A DNA stretch of 64,000 nucleotides from contig CAVTOA010000002.1 of assembly GCA_963736285.1 (NCBI GenBank), positions 186,001 to 250,000 on the forward strand, read 5' to 3'. Each line of letters starts with the position of its first letter. The first letter of the stretch is position 1. The translations under genes were made by a program, and so were the position numbers. Below are positions 25,011 to 34,290 of this stretch, one piece after another. The notes beneath the pieces are model-generated. The model ran no database searches and was not told where the DNA came from. It saw only the letters and a program-made list of their open reading frames with translations. This stretch comes from CAVTOA01 sp963736285. Lineage in GTDB: Bacteria; Actinomycetota; Actinomycetes; Mycobacteriales; QHCE01.

Positions 25011-26615
25011 CTACTTGTTGGCTGTGCAGGTGACGTTGTGACTGGGCGCTTTCTCATTGATGAGGTAGTTATTTACCACGTCATTGATGCACTTATTTTG
25101 CGGATAGGCGGTGTGGCCCTCGCCTTCCCACGTGAGCACGACGGCGTTTTTGAGCGACTCGGCGACCTTTTGCGCATTGGCGTAGGGCGTGGCTGGGTCG
25201 CCGGTAGTTCCGACCACCAAAATTGGTGGTGATCCCTCTGCCGCGCCCACCGTGTACGGGTCGTGACCTCCGGCCCAAGTTGAGCAGCCCATCAGCGACA
25301 CCGCGAGGGCCGTGCCGAAGAGCGGATACTGTTGCCGCCACTGTGGCTGCAGGTTCTTGATCTCGGCGAGACTCGGGGGATTGGTTTCATCAGAGCAGTT
25401 GACGGCGTTATTGGCATCAATGGAGTTGGTGTAATGGCCAGAGCTGTCACGTTCGTTGTACTGGTCGGCAAGAGCGAACACACCCGTGGGATCGCCACGC
25501 TTGAGCGAGTCCAGCGCTTGCTCCAAAATGGACCAGGACTGTTTGCTGTAGAGCGCGGAGATCACCGCGTACATGACGTAGCCCGCGGTCGCCTTTCGAC
25601 CGTCCTCGCCTACCGCCGGGTCCTTTCTGGCGGCGTCCAGAAGCTGGGTGACCGTAGCGCGAGCGTCCGGCCCAATTTTGCATGCCTTGCCGTGGTCGCG
25701 ACAATTTGCTGCGAAGGCGTCGAAGGCTTGCTCGAACCCAGCTGCCTGGCCGGAGCTAGAAGCCACGGCGTCCTGTCGCGGGTCGACCGGTCCATCCAAT
25801 ACGGTGGCGCGAATCTTGTGGGGGAACAGGTGGTCGTATACCTGGCCCAACAGGGTGCCATAGGAGTACCCGAGGTAGCTCAGCTTGTCGTCGCCCACAA
25901 CCTGTCTGATGGCGTCCATGTCGTGCGCGGTTTGTTCGGTGCTGTAGTACTTCAGCGCGTCGCCGTATTTTTCCGCACAGCCCCTACCGATGCTGGAAGA
26001 AAGACTGACTTGGTCGTCAAACGCTTGCTGTGCAGTGGGGTCCGGGTCTTGGGCGGTGATCTCATCTTTTTGTTTGTCGCTAAAGCAATGGACCGGTGAC
26101 GACTCGCCCACGCCTCGGGGATCGAAACCAACGATGTCAAACCGGCGTTGGATCTCCAGTGGCAAAAAGGACGGTGCAGCTGCCGCCAGCTGCATCCCGG
26201 ATGCGCCAGGGCCGCCAGGATTGACCAGCAGTGAGCCGATCCGGTTTTTCTGGCCGTTGCGCCGAACCCGCATGAGCGCCAGGTTGAAGGTTCCGCTGTC
26301 GGCGGGCTTTGCCCAGTTGCGAGGCACGCGCATAGTGCCGCAGTCGTACCGCACGTTGTTCACCCGACCGCCAGCAAGCTTTGCTGCCTTATCCGCGCAG
26401 TCGCTCCACACCACTGCTGACGATGTGTTCTGGTCGTGCCGAACGAGCGCCATCCATCGGCCATTGCCAGCGTCTTGGGCTGGAGCGCAGCCGGCCATGA
26501 GCATGACCGTTGTAAGTGCCGCAGCCAGGAAAGCCGACGGTTTTTTGCGGATTGCCCGCAATTCTTGTGCCAAGAATTGCGGGCAATCCGCAAAAAAGGA
26601 GAGCGGTTGGCGCAT
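25011..26615 (-). CDS. Lipoprotein alpha/beta-hydrolase, tripeptidyl-aminopeptidase (TAP) family
   Basis: Exported S33-type peptidase. Lipobox LMAGC in the N-terminal region; oxyanion segment LLVNPGGPGASGM; nucleophile Ser in SYLGYSYGTLLGQVY; acid and base in GTTGDPATPYANAQ and WEGEGHTAYPQNKC. 534 residues. ATG 26615 has GAGGT five bases upstream, and this start makes the first 25 or so residues, including the basic RAIRKK before the hydrophobic core, come from repeat S3. An internal TTG could give a shorter leader but lacks a comparable ribosome binding site. M. tuberculosis Rv2672 is the positional counterpart. Confidence 0.92.
   Translation of the reverse strand: MRQPLSFFADCPQFLAQELRAIRKKPSAFLAAALTTVMLMAGCAPAQDAGNGRWMALVRHDQNTSSAVVWSDCADKAAKLAGGRVNNVRYDCGTMRVPRNWAKPADSGTFNLALMRVRRNGQKNRIGSLLVNPGGPGASGMQLAAAAPSFLPLEIQRRFDIVGFDPRGVGESSPVHCFSDKQKDEITAQDPDPTAQQAFDDQVSLSSSIGRGCAEKYGDALKYYSTEQTAHDMDAIRQVVGDDKLSYLGYSYGTLLGQVYDHLFPHKIRATVLDGPVDPRQDAVASSSGQAAGFEQAFDAFAANCRDHGKACKIGPDARATVTQLLDAARKDPAVGEDGRKATAGYVMYAVISALYSKQSWSILEQALDSLKRGDPTGVFALADQYNERDSSGHYTNSIDANNAVNCSDETNPPSLAEIKNLQPQWRQQYPLFGTALAVSLMGCSTWAGGHDPYTVGAAEGSPPILVVGTTGDPATPYANAQKVAESLKNAVVLTWEGEGHTAYPQNKCINDVVNNYLINEKAPSHNVTCTANK
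26541..26597. repeat. Repeat family S, copy 3, inside the lipoprotein gene
   Basis: A 57-nt palindrome with full arms and loop-proximal AATTCTTG / CAAGAATT. Read on the minus strand it encodes FFADCPQFLAQELRAIRKK in frame with the lipoprotein, just ahead of the hydrophobic signal core. This is the only intragenic copy of the five and is exactly 19 codons long. Confidence 0.9.
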
Positions 26616-26618
26616 CGA

Positions 26619-27397
26619 TTACCTCGCATGGTCGGGGATAGCGCGAACGTAACGCAGTAGCAGCGTGTTGTCTCCACCAAGGAGGGCATGCGCGAGTCGC
26701 ATGTGCTGAGGTTCGCGTAGATGCTGCTCACCAGCCACGATCCTGCCCGCGCCTGGGCCGGCCAGTAGTGGGGAAGTGGTGAGGCACAGCTCGTCGACTA
26801 CATTTGCCAAGCTCAGCGAGCCAAACAAGTGCGGGCCGCCCTCGCACAACACTCGCTTTAGCCCTAGGTGGGCGAGCATCGGGAGCGCGGCCTGAAAATC
26901 CACATCGGACTCGCCGGCCACCAGTACCTCCGCGACCGCCGAAAGATTCTTCCGGCGAATCAGTGGTGAGCTGGCATGAGTGAGCACCACTGGCCGCACC
27001 GCTGCTGTGGAGAATAGTGCGCTGTCGGGGTCGAGCTCGAGTCGTCGACTCGCGATGACCAGGGTGGGATCTGGGGAAAAACCTTGCTTTTGACGGATAT
27101 CGCGACGTTGTTGGGTGAGTGGAAGCCCGTCGTATTGCTCCACCCGCGCGGTACCGGCGCCCACCAGGATCGCGTCGCACAAATGTCGCAATGCGCGAAA
27201 AACCCTTTTATCCACGGCATTTGACAACGGCGCGGACAAGCCACCGATGGTCACGGCACCGTCTGCGCTGGATACGAAATTCATTCGTAGATGCTCCGTA
27301 GACCGTGGTGCGTACAGAGACAAGAGTCGTGGTCGGTAAGTGGTGTAACTGACGGCGAGTGCGGCCACAGCCGCACCAGCGCCGGGTCGTCGCTCAC
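26619..27397 (-). pseudogene. RibD C-terminal-domain (pyrimidine reductase) family gene, probable N-terminal frameshift
   Basis: Dihydrofolate-reductase-fold reductase of the RibD_C family; M. tuberculosis Rv2671 is the positional counterpart. Core: LRMNFVSSADGAVTIGG, DAILVGAGTARVEQYDG, and KRVLCEGGPHLFGSL. The natural start should be the GTG that overlaps the mmpL stop (GTGA, 27397), whose frame reads to TPLTDHDS; family members have LTD...LY there, and LSLYAPR continues in another frame. One missing base near 27323 would join them. If not, an internal GTG at 27368 may start a slightly altered protein. About 259 residues when repaired. It ends 3 bp before the lipoprotein start. Confidence 0.75.
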
Positions 27398-29491
27398 TGA
27401 GCCGCTCCGAGAGAAGCAGGTTCTTCCGGTACGTCACGTTTGGAGGCCAGCTTGCTCGGCCACCACATAGAACGTCCAATGTCGATAGTCAATGCCGTCA
27501 CCAAGATCGACCGCACCACAATGGTGTCCAGCAGGACGCCCAGTGCCACCGCAAATCCGATCTCGGCAAAGGCAACGAGCGGAAGCGTCGCCAGCACAGA
27601 GAATGTTCCAGCCAGTACGAAACCGGCGGCGGTAATGACACCGCCGGTTGCCGACAATCCGTTGAGCGCCCCACGTCGGGTGCCATATTGCAGCGTTTCT
27701 TCTCGCACCCGTGTCATCAAGAAGATGTTGTAGTCGATACCCAACGCCACTAAGAACACAAATACAAACAGAGGAAGCGACGTATCGGCTCCGTCGAACT
27801 GGAAAATGTATTTGAAGATGAGTGCGCTCAGGCCTAGTGCGGCCGCGAACGACAGCACCACGGTCGCGATGAGGATAAGTGGCGCAATAATGGCGCGGAG
27901 CAACATCGCAAGAATGATCATGACCACCAGCAACACCAGCGGGATGATGACCTTCTGGTCATGATTGGTTGCTCGGTTGATGTCGAGCACGATCGCGGTT
28001 CCACCACCGACCTTGGCATCTGCGCCGCTGACTTGATGAACGCGGTCGCGCACTTTGTCCACAGTGGCCTTTGCTGCCGTGCTGTCTGGCGCGTCTTCTA
28101 GTGTGCCCTCGAGATATACATCGCCGTCCTTTATGGCCGGTGTGACCGACCGAGGAAATGCCGTCGGTGTCAGCAAAGACTTTTTTGAGCTCAGTGGTGG
28201 CTTCAGCATTACCCACGACGACCACCGGTTGTCCGGTTCCGGCAGGAAAATGCTGAGCCAACGCCTCTTCGCCTCGCACAGAAGACGGATTGTTGATGAA
28301 TGTCTCTTTATTGGTAAGCCCATGTGCGTCCAGGCTGGTGAGACCAACGGCGAATGCGCCCAATACCAGTGCGGTGACAATCCAGACTATGCGGGGCCGA
28401 TGCGAGATGCCGGCACCCACCTTGGCCCACAGCCCAGACTTAGTGGGCTCAGGCGAACCAAACGCTGGTTTAACGGGCCAAAAAATCCACCGTCCAAAAA
28501 TGACCAAGAGTGCTGGCAGTAGCGTGAGCATTGCGAGGAGCCCCACGCCAATGCCGATCGCGTTGACCGGACCGAGGCTCATTGTCGAGTTCATTTGCGC
28601 GACGAGCAGACAAAGCATTCCTGCCGCAACGGTGGCGGCGCTAGCGATGATCGCCGGCCCCGCTCGATGCAGCGCAAAAGCCATGGCCTCATGGCGGTCC
28701 TCGTGGCGCCGGAGTTCCTCTCGATAACGGGCAACAAGCAACAATGCGTAGTCGGTGCCTGCGCCAAACACCAACACCGTCAAGATTCCCGCGCTTTGTG
28801 CGTTCACCGTCAGACCGGCATGTTTGGCCAGCAAGTAGATGACCGCTTGCGCGGCCGTTAGAGCGAGACCCGCGGAGATGAGAGGGAGTATCCATAGCAC
28901 CGGGCTGCGGTATGTGAACAACAAAATCACGACGACTACGAGGATCGTGCCGTACAGCAAGGTGCTATCGATGCCCTCGAAAGCCTTGCCCGAGTCGGCG
29001 GCATTGCCGGCCGGACCAGTGATATTGACCGTGACACCTGGGGTTGAGGCCACATCGTGAATTTTGTCGACAACTTCGGGTGCTTTGTTCCAGCCCTCGG
29101 AGCCTAGGTTGATCGGCACGATCGTTTGCAGGGCTTTGCCGTCCTTGGAGGGAATGGGACCAATGATCTTGCTCTCGACACCGTTAATCTTGGCGAAAGC
29201 TTGCGTATCTTTTGTGGCGGCGGCCCTATCTTGCGCAGTGATTCCGGAACTGCGCTCGTAAACCACTATGCCCAGGAGTGTGTTACTGGATTGAAACTTT
29301 TCTTGAACGTTGAGTGCCTTCGTGGATTCCGCTGAGCCAGGCAACCAGGCTGAGCTGTCGTTTTGTTCCGCCCCACTGAGCTTCCTGGCCAAGGGCGCCG
29401 CCAGCACTAGAACTAGTATCCAAAACGCCAAAATCAGCCATTTAGTCTTGTGACCGTAGGGGAACTTTGCGATCTTGACGACCTTGCTCAT
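27394..29491 (-). pseudogene. MmpL (RND superfamily) membrane transporter, one frameshift
   Basis: MMPL-family exporter of about 699 residues with two halves, each a large extracytoplasmic loop and a membrane bundle. The first half has VLVFGAGTDYALLLVARY, the second VALGIDYNIFLMTRVREE, carrying the Asp-Tyr pair of the proton relay. The start MSKVVKIAKFPYGHKTKW is at 29491. Frame changes near 28150, between FADTDGISSV and TPAIKDGDVYLEG; one surplus base explains it. Substrate unknown. It is shorter than mycobacterial MmpL3 and lacks its long C-terminal domain. Otherwise intact, so an assembly indel is plausible. Confidence 0.87.
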
Positions 29492-29732
29492 GGGACCGCC
29501 TTGTAAATGGGCCGGGATTGCGGAGAACTCCAAGATGAGAGTCAATGCACTGCGCAGTTTAGCGTTGCCACGCCGGATCGCCTAGCGAGCGCCACACTCC
29601 GTTTGTTCGCGGTTCTGCCCATTATCCAGGCACAATGAACCATCGCCCGCGATCGGTAGTAATAGCAGTCTGGAATTATTTACCGAGATAACCCGACTAA
29701 CTATGCCAATAGGACGGATAGAGGCGGCAGTT

Positions 29733-30596
29733 GTGAGCAAAGTAGGTCGATCGCGTGGGCGGTCGGTGGGTAAGGCATTACGGGAAAAACAAGAGCGCAA
29801 ACGTCAGCGGATGTGGATCGCCGGCGGTGTTGTCGCTGTCGTGCTGGGGATCGTGTTGACCATGGTGGTAGTCAAACTGGTGGGCGATCGCGGAAACGGC
29901 GATGCCTCAGGGAACTCATCGTCGCTGGCGTCCAACAGCCTCGTGTCGACGCTAACGACCATTCCAGAATCAAACTTCAATCAGGTGGGCAGCGGTGGCC
30001 TCAAACAGGGACCGTCCAAGACCTCGGTCACCACGGCGCACACCATTGCAGGGAAAGCCGCGGTGCTGTACGTGGGCGCGGAATATTGCCCGTACTGCGC
30101 CGCTCAGCGATGGGGACTAATCGTCGCACTGTCGCGATTCGGCACCATCAGCAAACTCAAGCTTGCGCAATCATCTGCTCAGGATGTCTATCCCAAGACT
30201 CAGACATTCTCTTTCCACGATTCGTCATTCAGCAGCGATTATGTGTCGTTCACGGGTGTCGAGGAAAGCAGAAATCAAAAGCTCACGAGCGAGCAGCGCA
30301 CGCTGTTTGAGACCTACAATCGACCGCCTTATGTGGACACGTCAGGTAGCATTCCTTTTCTTGACGTGGCCAATATGTTCATCTACTCGGGTGCCTCTTT
30401 CCGCCCTGCGCTGCTCGCCGGCAAAACCCGGGAACAGATTGCGCAAAGCTTGCGTGACCCCAACAGCGATGTTGCTCAGGCGATCATCGGGACCGCAAAT
30501 CTCATCACTGCGTCCATCTGCGTCGCGACCGGGGACAACCCGTCGCAGGTGTGCACCTCAAGCGGTGTGTCCGCAGCGAAGAAGTTGCTGACATGA
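29733..30596 (+). CDS. DUF929 family thioredoxin-like membrane protein
   Basis: Basic cytoplasmic N-terminus (KALREKQERKRQRMW), one membrane helix (IAGGVVAVVLGIVLTMVVVK), a Ser/Gly linker, and an extracytoplasmic thioredoxin-like domain with a CxxC in YVGAEYCPYCAAQRWGLIV. About 287 residues. GTG 29733 is preceded by GAGG at 7-bp spacing. The stop overlaps the start of the VKOR gene as ATGA, so the two are probably an extracytoplasmic disulfide-forming pair: DUF929 as a DsbA-like oxidant and VKOR re-oxidising it. The function is inferred from CxxC and the partner. Confidence 0.85.
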   Translation: MSKVGRSRGRSVGKALREKQERKRQRMWIAGGVVAVVLGIVLTMVVVKLVGDRGNGDASGNSSSLASNSLVSTLTTIPESNFNQVGSGGLKQGPSKTSVTTAHTIAGKAAVLYVGAEYCPYCAAQRWGLIVALSRFGTISKLKLAQSSAQDVYPKTQTFSFHDSSFSSDYVSFTGVEESRNQKLTSEQRTLFETYNRPPYVDTSGSIPFLDVANMFIYSGASFRPALLAGKTREQIAQSLRDPNSDVAQAIIGTANLITASICVATGDNPSQVCTSSGVSAAKKLLT

Positions 30597-31063
30597 ACCC
30601 AGTCGCTACCCGGCCAGTTCGGGTTACTTATGGCCACTTGGTGAGCTCACTGATCGCTCTTGCCTTGATCGCGGCGGGCCTAGCGATCTCGGTCTATCTC
30701 ACCGTTGAGTACTACTCGGCATCGTCCACATTGGCCTGTCCTAATACGGGTGCACTCAACTGCCAGAAGGTTGCCACAAGCCAGTACGCGAAGTTCCTCG
30801 GGGTACCAGTTGCTCTACTGGGGCTGCTGTATTTCCTGACTTTGATCCCATTTCACTTGCCGGCCAGTTGGCGTTCGCAAAATCGCTGGCTGCACTGGGT
30901 GCGGGCCGCTTTGGCGCTCGGCGGGGTAGTGATGGTGTGCTGGCTGATCTACGTCGAGATGTTCAAGCTGTCGGCTATCTGTCTCTGGTGCACCGGCATA
31001 CACGTCGTGACGTTCGCGCTTTTTGTGTTGACCGCGCTCGGTACGGCCTCTTGGGACGAGTAG
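30593..31063 (+). CDS. Vitamin K epoxide reductase (VKOR) family protein
   Basis: Integral membrane oxidoreductase with four or so helices. Loop cysteines in LACPNTGALNCQKVATSQ, followed by the conserved YAKFLGVPVALLGLLYF, and the quinone-proximal pair in LSAICLWCTGIHVVTFALF. About 156 residues. In actinobacteria VKOR replaces DsbB, passing electrons from DsbA-like proteins to menaquinone. Menaquinone genes occur later in this window (37-45 kb). Coupled by ATGA to the DUF929 gene. Confidence 0.93.
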   Translation: MNPVATRPVRVTYGHLVSSLIALALIAAGLAISVYLTVEYYSASSTLACPNTGALNCQKVATSQYAKFLGVPVALLGLLYFLTLIPFHLPASWRSQNRWLHWVRAALALGGVVMVCWLIYVEMFKLSAICLWCTGIHVVTFALFVLTALGTASWDE

Positions 31064-31510
31064 TCCCGGCCGTGCTTGCGGGCGCGGGACCGTTGTGAAA
31101 TCACGGTCGGCGCCGGGTCAGTGCCTCAACCCTCCAAACGGGAGGCCAAAGGCAAATCGGACGGAGGAAAGCGGGCAGGGACGATAACAACTGTTGTCTC
31201 CCTGCCGGAGGTGGACGTAGACGGCTGATCAAGACCCCTTCGCCTGACAATGCGTCCAGCAGAACTGCTCGCGGTATTTTTTTGCCGGCGTACCGGAAAG
31301 CTAGGGCGTCCGCAACCGGCGAATGCGGGTCACGCGGTGGGGAATGGATCGCGACAAGTCTCGGGCAATTCCGGGTGGCAGTTGGCGGGCCAGCACTACG
31401 AGTACACCCCAGCTGACCATCAAGAGGACTCTCGTCGCGGCTAGGCCGTATAGCCGGTTACGCATCGGCATCTGTAAAGGGGAATTGGACTGACCTCCTT
31501 ATCGCGGAGA
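31064..31510. other. 450-bp convergent gap with stable hairpins
   Basis: Between the VKOR gene (plus) and the HD-domain gene (minus). A stem formed by GTCCCG and CGGGAC starts at the VKOR stop (about 31063-31090), and a second hairpin lies at 31174-31206. A plus-strand frame at 31250-31444 has no family features and no ribosome binding site. The purine-rich segment 31120-31175 looks structured, but I could not match it to a known riboswitch. Confidence 0.45.
31174..31206. terminator. Hairpin in the gap after VKOR
   Basis: GGCAGGGA pairs with TCCCTGCC, with an inner ACAA/TTGT pair around CTG. No T-run. It may end transcription from the DUF929-VKOR unit or be part of an unknown RNA. Confidence 0.35.
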
Positions 31511-32089
31511 TTATCGTCCGCGCCAGGCGAGGGGTGAGGTGGTGATGGCGGCGTCGGCGATGCGGATAGCGGTTTCGGTGGTGAGTGCCGCGCGGGATGA
31601 GTCGATCCAGCCTTGAATGCCGTGGTGTCCAGCTTTGCCGTACTCGACTGCTTGGAATAGGCATTCGAGTTTATCGGCATCATGGGCACATTTAGCTTCA
31701 ATGGTTTGCTGCGCCTCGTATTCAACGACCGCATCCAATACCGCTTTCGCGGTGGCGTCTGGCATGCCAGCTACTTGATCGCGGGTGATGGCCCCGTTGT
31801 CTGGTTTGGATGTCAAGTAAGGCCTTGCGGTGTGGGGGATGTCGCCGGTGCGGGTTTCTTGCGAGTCATGCCATAAACCGAGGTAGGCGGCTCGGGCCGG
31901 ATCGGCGCCTTCTTCGGCGGCTATAAGGGATGCCAGCTGTGCTACCCGGAAACTATGTTCGGCAACCGATTCGGGGTCACGGACGCCCACGTGCCACCAG
32001 CCAGCTCGGCGGAGCCGCTTAAGCACTCCCATTTCGAAGGTGAAAGCAGCAACGCTGTGGGCTTCTGGGTCAGTCTTTGTCTCAGTCAT
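31511..32089 (-). CDS. HD-domain phosphohydrolase (YfbR-like)
   Basis: HD superfamily metal-dependent phosphohydrolase of about 192 residues, similar to 5'-deoxynucleotidase YfbR. Metal ligands in SVAEHSFRVAQLASL, the HD pair in YLGLWHDSQETRTGD, and the distal Asp in CAHDADKLECLFQAVEYG. The ATG at 32089 has AAGG six bases upstream; a longer frame upstream is not family-like. Likely a nucleotide-pool housekeeping role; the substrate cannot be read from sequence. Divergent from the orphan gene at 32.4 kb with about 300 bp between. Confidence 0.87.
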   Translation of the reverse strand: MTETKTDPEAHSVAAFTFEMGVLKRLRRAGWWHVGVRDPESVAEHSFRVAQLASLIAAEEGADPARAAYLGLWHDSQETRTGDIPHTARPYLTSKPDNGAITRDQVAGMPDATAKAVLDAVVEYEAQQTIEAKCAHDADKLECLFQAVEYGKAGHHGIQGWIDSSRAALTTETAIRIADAAITTSPLAWRGR

Positions 32090-32384
32090 GAGCTGCCTTC
32101 CGTCATCAACGGGTCGCGAGTTGTATGGCGCGTTGCAAGGATGCCAGTTCTCGGCAGGCTGGCTTGCTGAGCCCACCGCTACCAGCTGCCTGACCGACGC
32201 TCGCGGCCACTTGTGAACGTAGAGTCCCGTCACGCTCTATGAGGTGGGATCGTGTCGCACACATGACCGGCAAAACCGCAACCTCCTACCAGTCCGGCCC
32301 GTGAGACCAAGACATCCGAAATGCGGGGTTTCGGCATTGCCTCGCCACGTTCTGGGCTGGCTTCCAGTACTAAGGTGCCGAGAC

Positions 32385-33719
32385 ATGAAATGGTTGCCGA
32401 GTGGTCTTACTCGACTCAACGTGGCTGGACTGGGGGGCGACGGACAGCAAGGCGGCCGAATCGTCACCGTCGACAACGCGCGTTATGTGCTGTTCAGCCA
32501 TGGTGGCTTGCTTGATTTTCGCGCACAGGACGACCTGGGTTTTATGTCCCCACAGGTTTTCGAGGATGTTTTTCAAGCACTCAGGAGCGATCCTGACATC
32601 GACGAAAATGAGTTGCGTGAGCGCTACAAGGTGATCGACAAAGATCGCAAAACACCGAAGTTCCTTAAGGATGAGCACAAAAGACCATACATACAGTTTG
32701 AACATGGCTACGGTCCAGATACTCGGATTATCCAGTTATACGAATCTGATGCAAAAGTCTGGCGCCAAAAAAAACGACACACACGCGATGAATCCACAGC
32801 AGGTGTGCCACCGGTGTGCGTGATCAATAATCATGAAGTTGAGCAAGATGAATTCAGCCTTCTTGTTGCCAGAGAGCAATTCTCTGCACTAAAAGTGGAG
32901 CATTGTGCGCTACTTAATGAGCGCAAGAAATACAATTTCGGTAGCCATGCACATTATCTCAAAGAGAAGCTGAAGCCGACTGCCGAGCTATTGCTGGCGA
33001 AGGCAAAGCTCAGAGATCCCGTCACTCCTTGTGAAGAAAATTTCTGGGATCACACATCGCCGAGACGTATCCTTGAGGCCAACGGGACGCACTATTCTAT
33101 TTTCGGCAACGACGGATCTCCCGCGTTTCGACCCATATACAAAAATGCGGTTCAACCGGGAGGGTATATTTCCCCTGAAAAATTTGAAACTGAAATTCTT
33201 CCAGCTCTCGAAAAAAAGTACAATCTGGACGACGGGGACCGTACTGTTTTCAGGAAACTGTACAGCCAGTGCGATAGAAGCCGTAAAACTCCGTTCTACG
33301 GAGAGAATCTGGACAACCTTGCGACCTGCGAGTTCTCCATGGGGTACGAAGAGGGCGAAGTCCGAATCTTAGCAAGAGGTGACGGTAAAGTTTTTGCCAA
33401 ACCCTATGGACAAAATGTTCACCGAGGATATGCCAACGAGCTGCCGCACCGACCCCTAACCGAAGAGCAGTTCAGGCGATGCGTTACAGAGCACCTCAAA
33501 CAACTCGACGAAGAGTCCGGTAAGCAGCTACGAGATTTTTTGGACCAGCACGGTTTTCCCAAGCTGAGTAGTGGAGCGAGTGAAGGAGGAACCGGACTTC
33601 TCGAACGACAACCTGGCGCAACCTCAGCCCCAACCAGGGGTCGATGGGATCCGGACGGGGCAACGCTGTCCCCAATTGCCACAACAAGAAAGGGCGGTAA
33701 AAGTAAAAGCCCGCTTTAA
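32385..33719 (+). CDS. Orphan protein with internal duplication
   Basis: 444 residues from ATG 32385; no family recognised, no signal peptide or membrane helix. Two copies of an about 100-residue module are visible: residues 30-128 (GFMSPQVFEDVFQAL, DKDRKTPKF, FEHGYGPDTRIIQLYESDAK) and 231-341 (GYISPEKFETEILPAL, DRSRKTPFY, FSMGYEEGEVRILARGDGK). A shorter third piece at 358-392 (LTEEQFRRCVTEHLKQL) matches the module start. The tail after 400 is low-complexity and basic. Base composition is richer in A/T than the core genes nearby, and it sits next to a tRNA cluster, suggesting acquisition. Function unknown; the shared RKTP and aromatic/acidic pattern hints at a binding or nuclease-like module but proves nothing. 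Confidence 0.75.
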   Translation: MKWLPSGLTRLNVAGLGGDGQQGGRIVTVDNARYVLFSHGGLLDFRAQDDLGFMSPQVFEDVFQALRSDPDIDENELRERYKVIDKDRKTPKFLKDEHKRPYIQFEHGYGPDTRIIQLYESDAKVWRQKKRHTRDESTAGVPPVCVINNHEVEQDEFSLLVAREQFSALKVEHCALLNERKKYNFGSHAHYLKEKLKPTAELLLAKAKLRDPVTPCEENFWDHTSPRRILEANGTHYSIFGNDGSPAFRPIYKNAVQPGGYISPEKFETEILPALEKKYNLDDGDRTVFRKLYSQCDRSRKTPFYGENLDNLATCEFSMGYEEGEVRILARGDGKVFAKPYGQNVHRGYANELPHRPLTEEQFRRCVTEHLKQLDEESGKQLRDFLDQHGFPKLSSGASEGGTGLLERQPGATSAPTRGRWDPDGATLSPIATTRKGGKSKSPL

Positions 33720-33937
33720 ATGCCCCGCTATCACGATCTCCGCATATACAGCGGAGCATGTCTCCTCCAAGCCCTGTTTCAGGGCACAACATTCTGATCG
33801 CCATACCCATGCAGCCAGAGATGGACATGTAAAAATTCGCGCTGTATTTGATGACTTTTTGATGAGTGAATCAAGCCAGGAAGCCTCAAAGCTGGATCAG
33901 GAGAGGCCTGAAGATGGCTCCTGACCTGCGGTAATGA

Positions 33938-34012
33938 TGGTGGGCGATACTGGGATCGAACCAGTGACCTCTTCCGTGTCAGGGAAGCGCTCTCCCGCTG
34001 AGCTAATCGCCC
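33938..34012 (-). tRNA. tRNA-Val (GAC)
   Basis: Cloverleaf starting GGGCGATTAGCTCAG at 34012. The anticodon loop CTGACAC gives GAC. The T arm is GGTTCGATCCC-like, and the gene-encoded CCA is at 33938-33940. The acceptor and D arm are the same as in the plus-strand tRNA-Val at 35426. Confidence 0.95.
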
Positions 34013-34033
34013 TCTGCTTGCTTTAACTCCCAG

Positions 34034-34105
34034 AGGCGGAGGCGGGAATCGAACCCGCGTACAGGGCTTTGCAGGCCCTTGCCTGAACCACTCGGCCACT
34101 CCGCC
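34034..34105 (-). tRNA. tRNA-Cys (GCA)
   Basis: Starts GGCGGAGTGGCCGAGTGG at 34105. The anticodon loop CTGCAAA gives GCA. T arm GCGGGTTCGATTCCCGC, acceptor closed by CTCCGCC with discriminator U. No CCA is encoded. Confidence 0.95.
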
Positions 34106-34218
34106 AAACATCAAACCTAGGTGCTAGCCATTGCACCGTAAATTCGCTCGGCTTAGCTCTGCGGTCTTATGGCGAGTGATTTTGGCTATGGCCTTCCGGG
34201 GGAAGGCCACCAATCACG

Positions 34219-34290
34219 AGCGGACGACGGGATTCGAACCCGCGACCCTCACCTTGGCAAGGTGATGCTCTACCACTGAGCCACGTCCGC
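34219..34290 (-). tRNA. tRNA-Gly (GCC)
   Basis: Starts GCGGACGTGGCTCAGTGG at 34290. The anticodon loop TTGCCAA gives GCC. T arm GCGGGTTCGAATCCCGT, 3' acceptor CGTCCGC plus U. No CCA is encoded. Confidence 0.95.

Noticed and set aside
31090..31210. Possible riboswitch (SAM-IV or ydaO-like) in the gap after VKOR
   Set aside because: Short fragments resemble purine-rich riboswitch cores, but no full consensus fits and no suitable gene follows.
31250..31444. 64-codon plus-strand frame in the VKOR-HD gap
   Set aside because: No start context, low-complexity product, no family resemblance.
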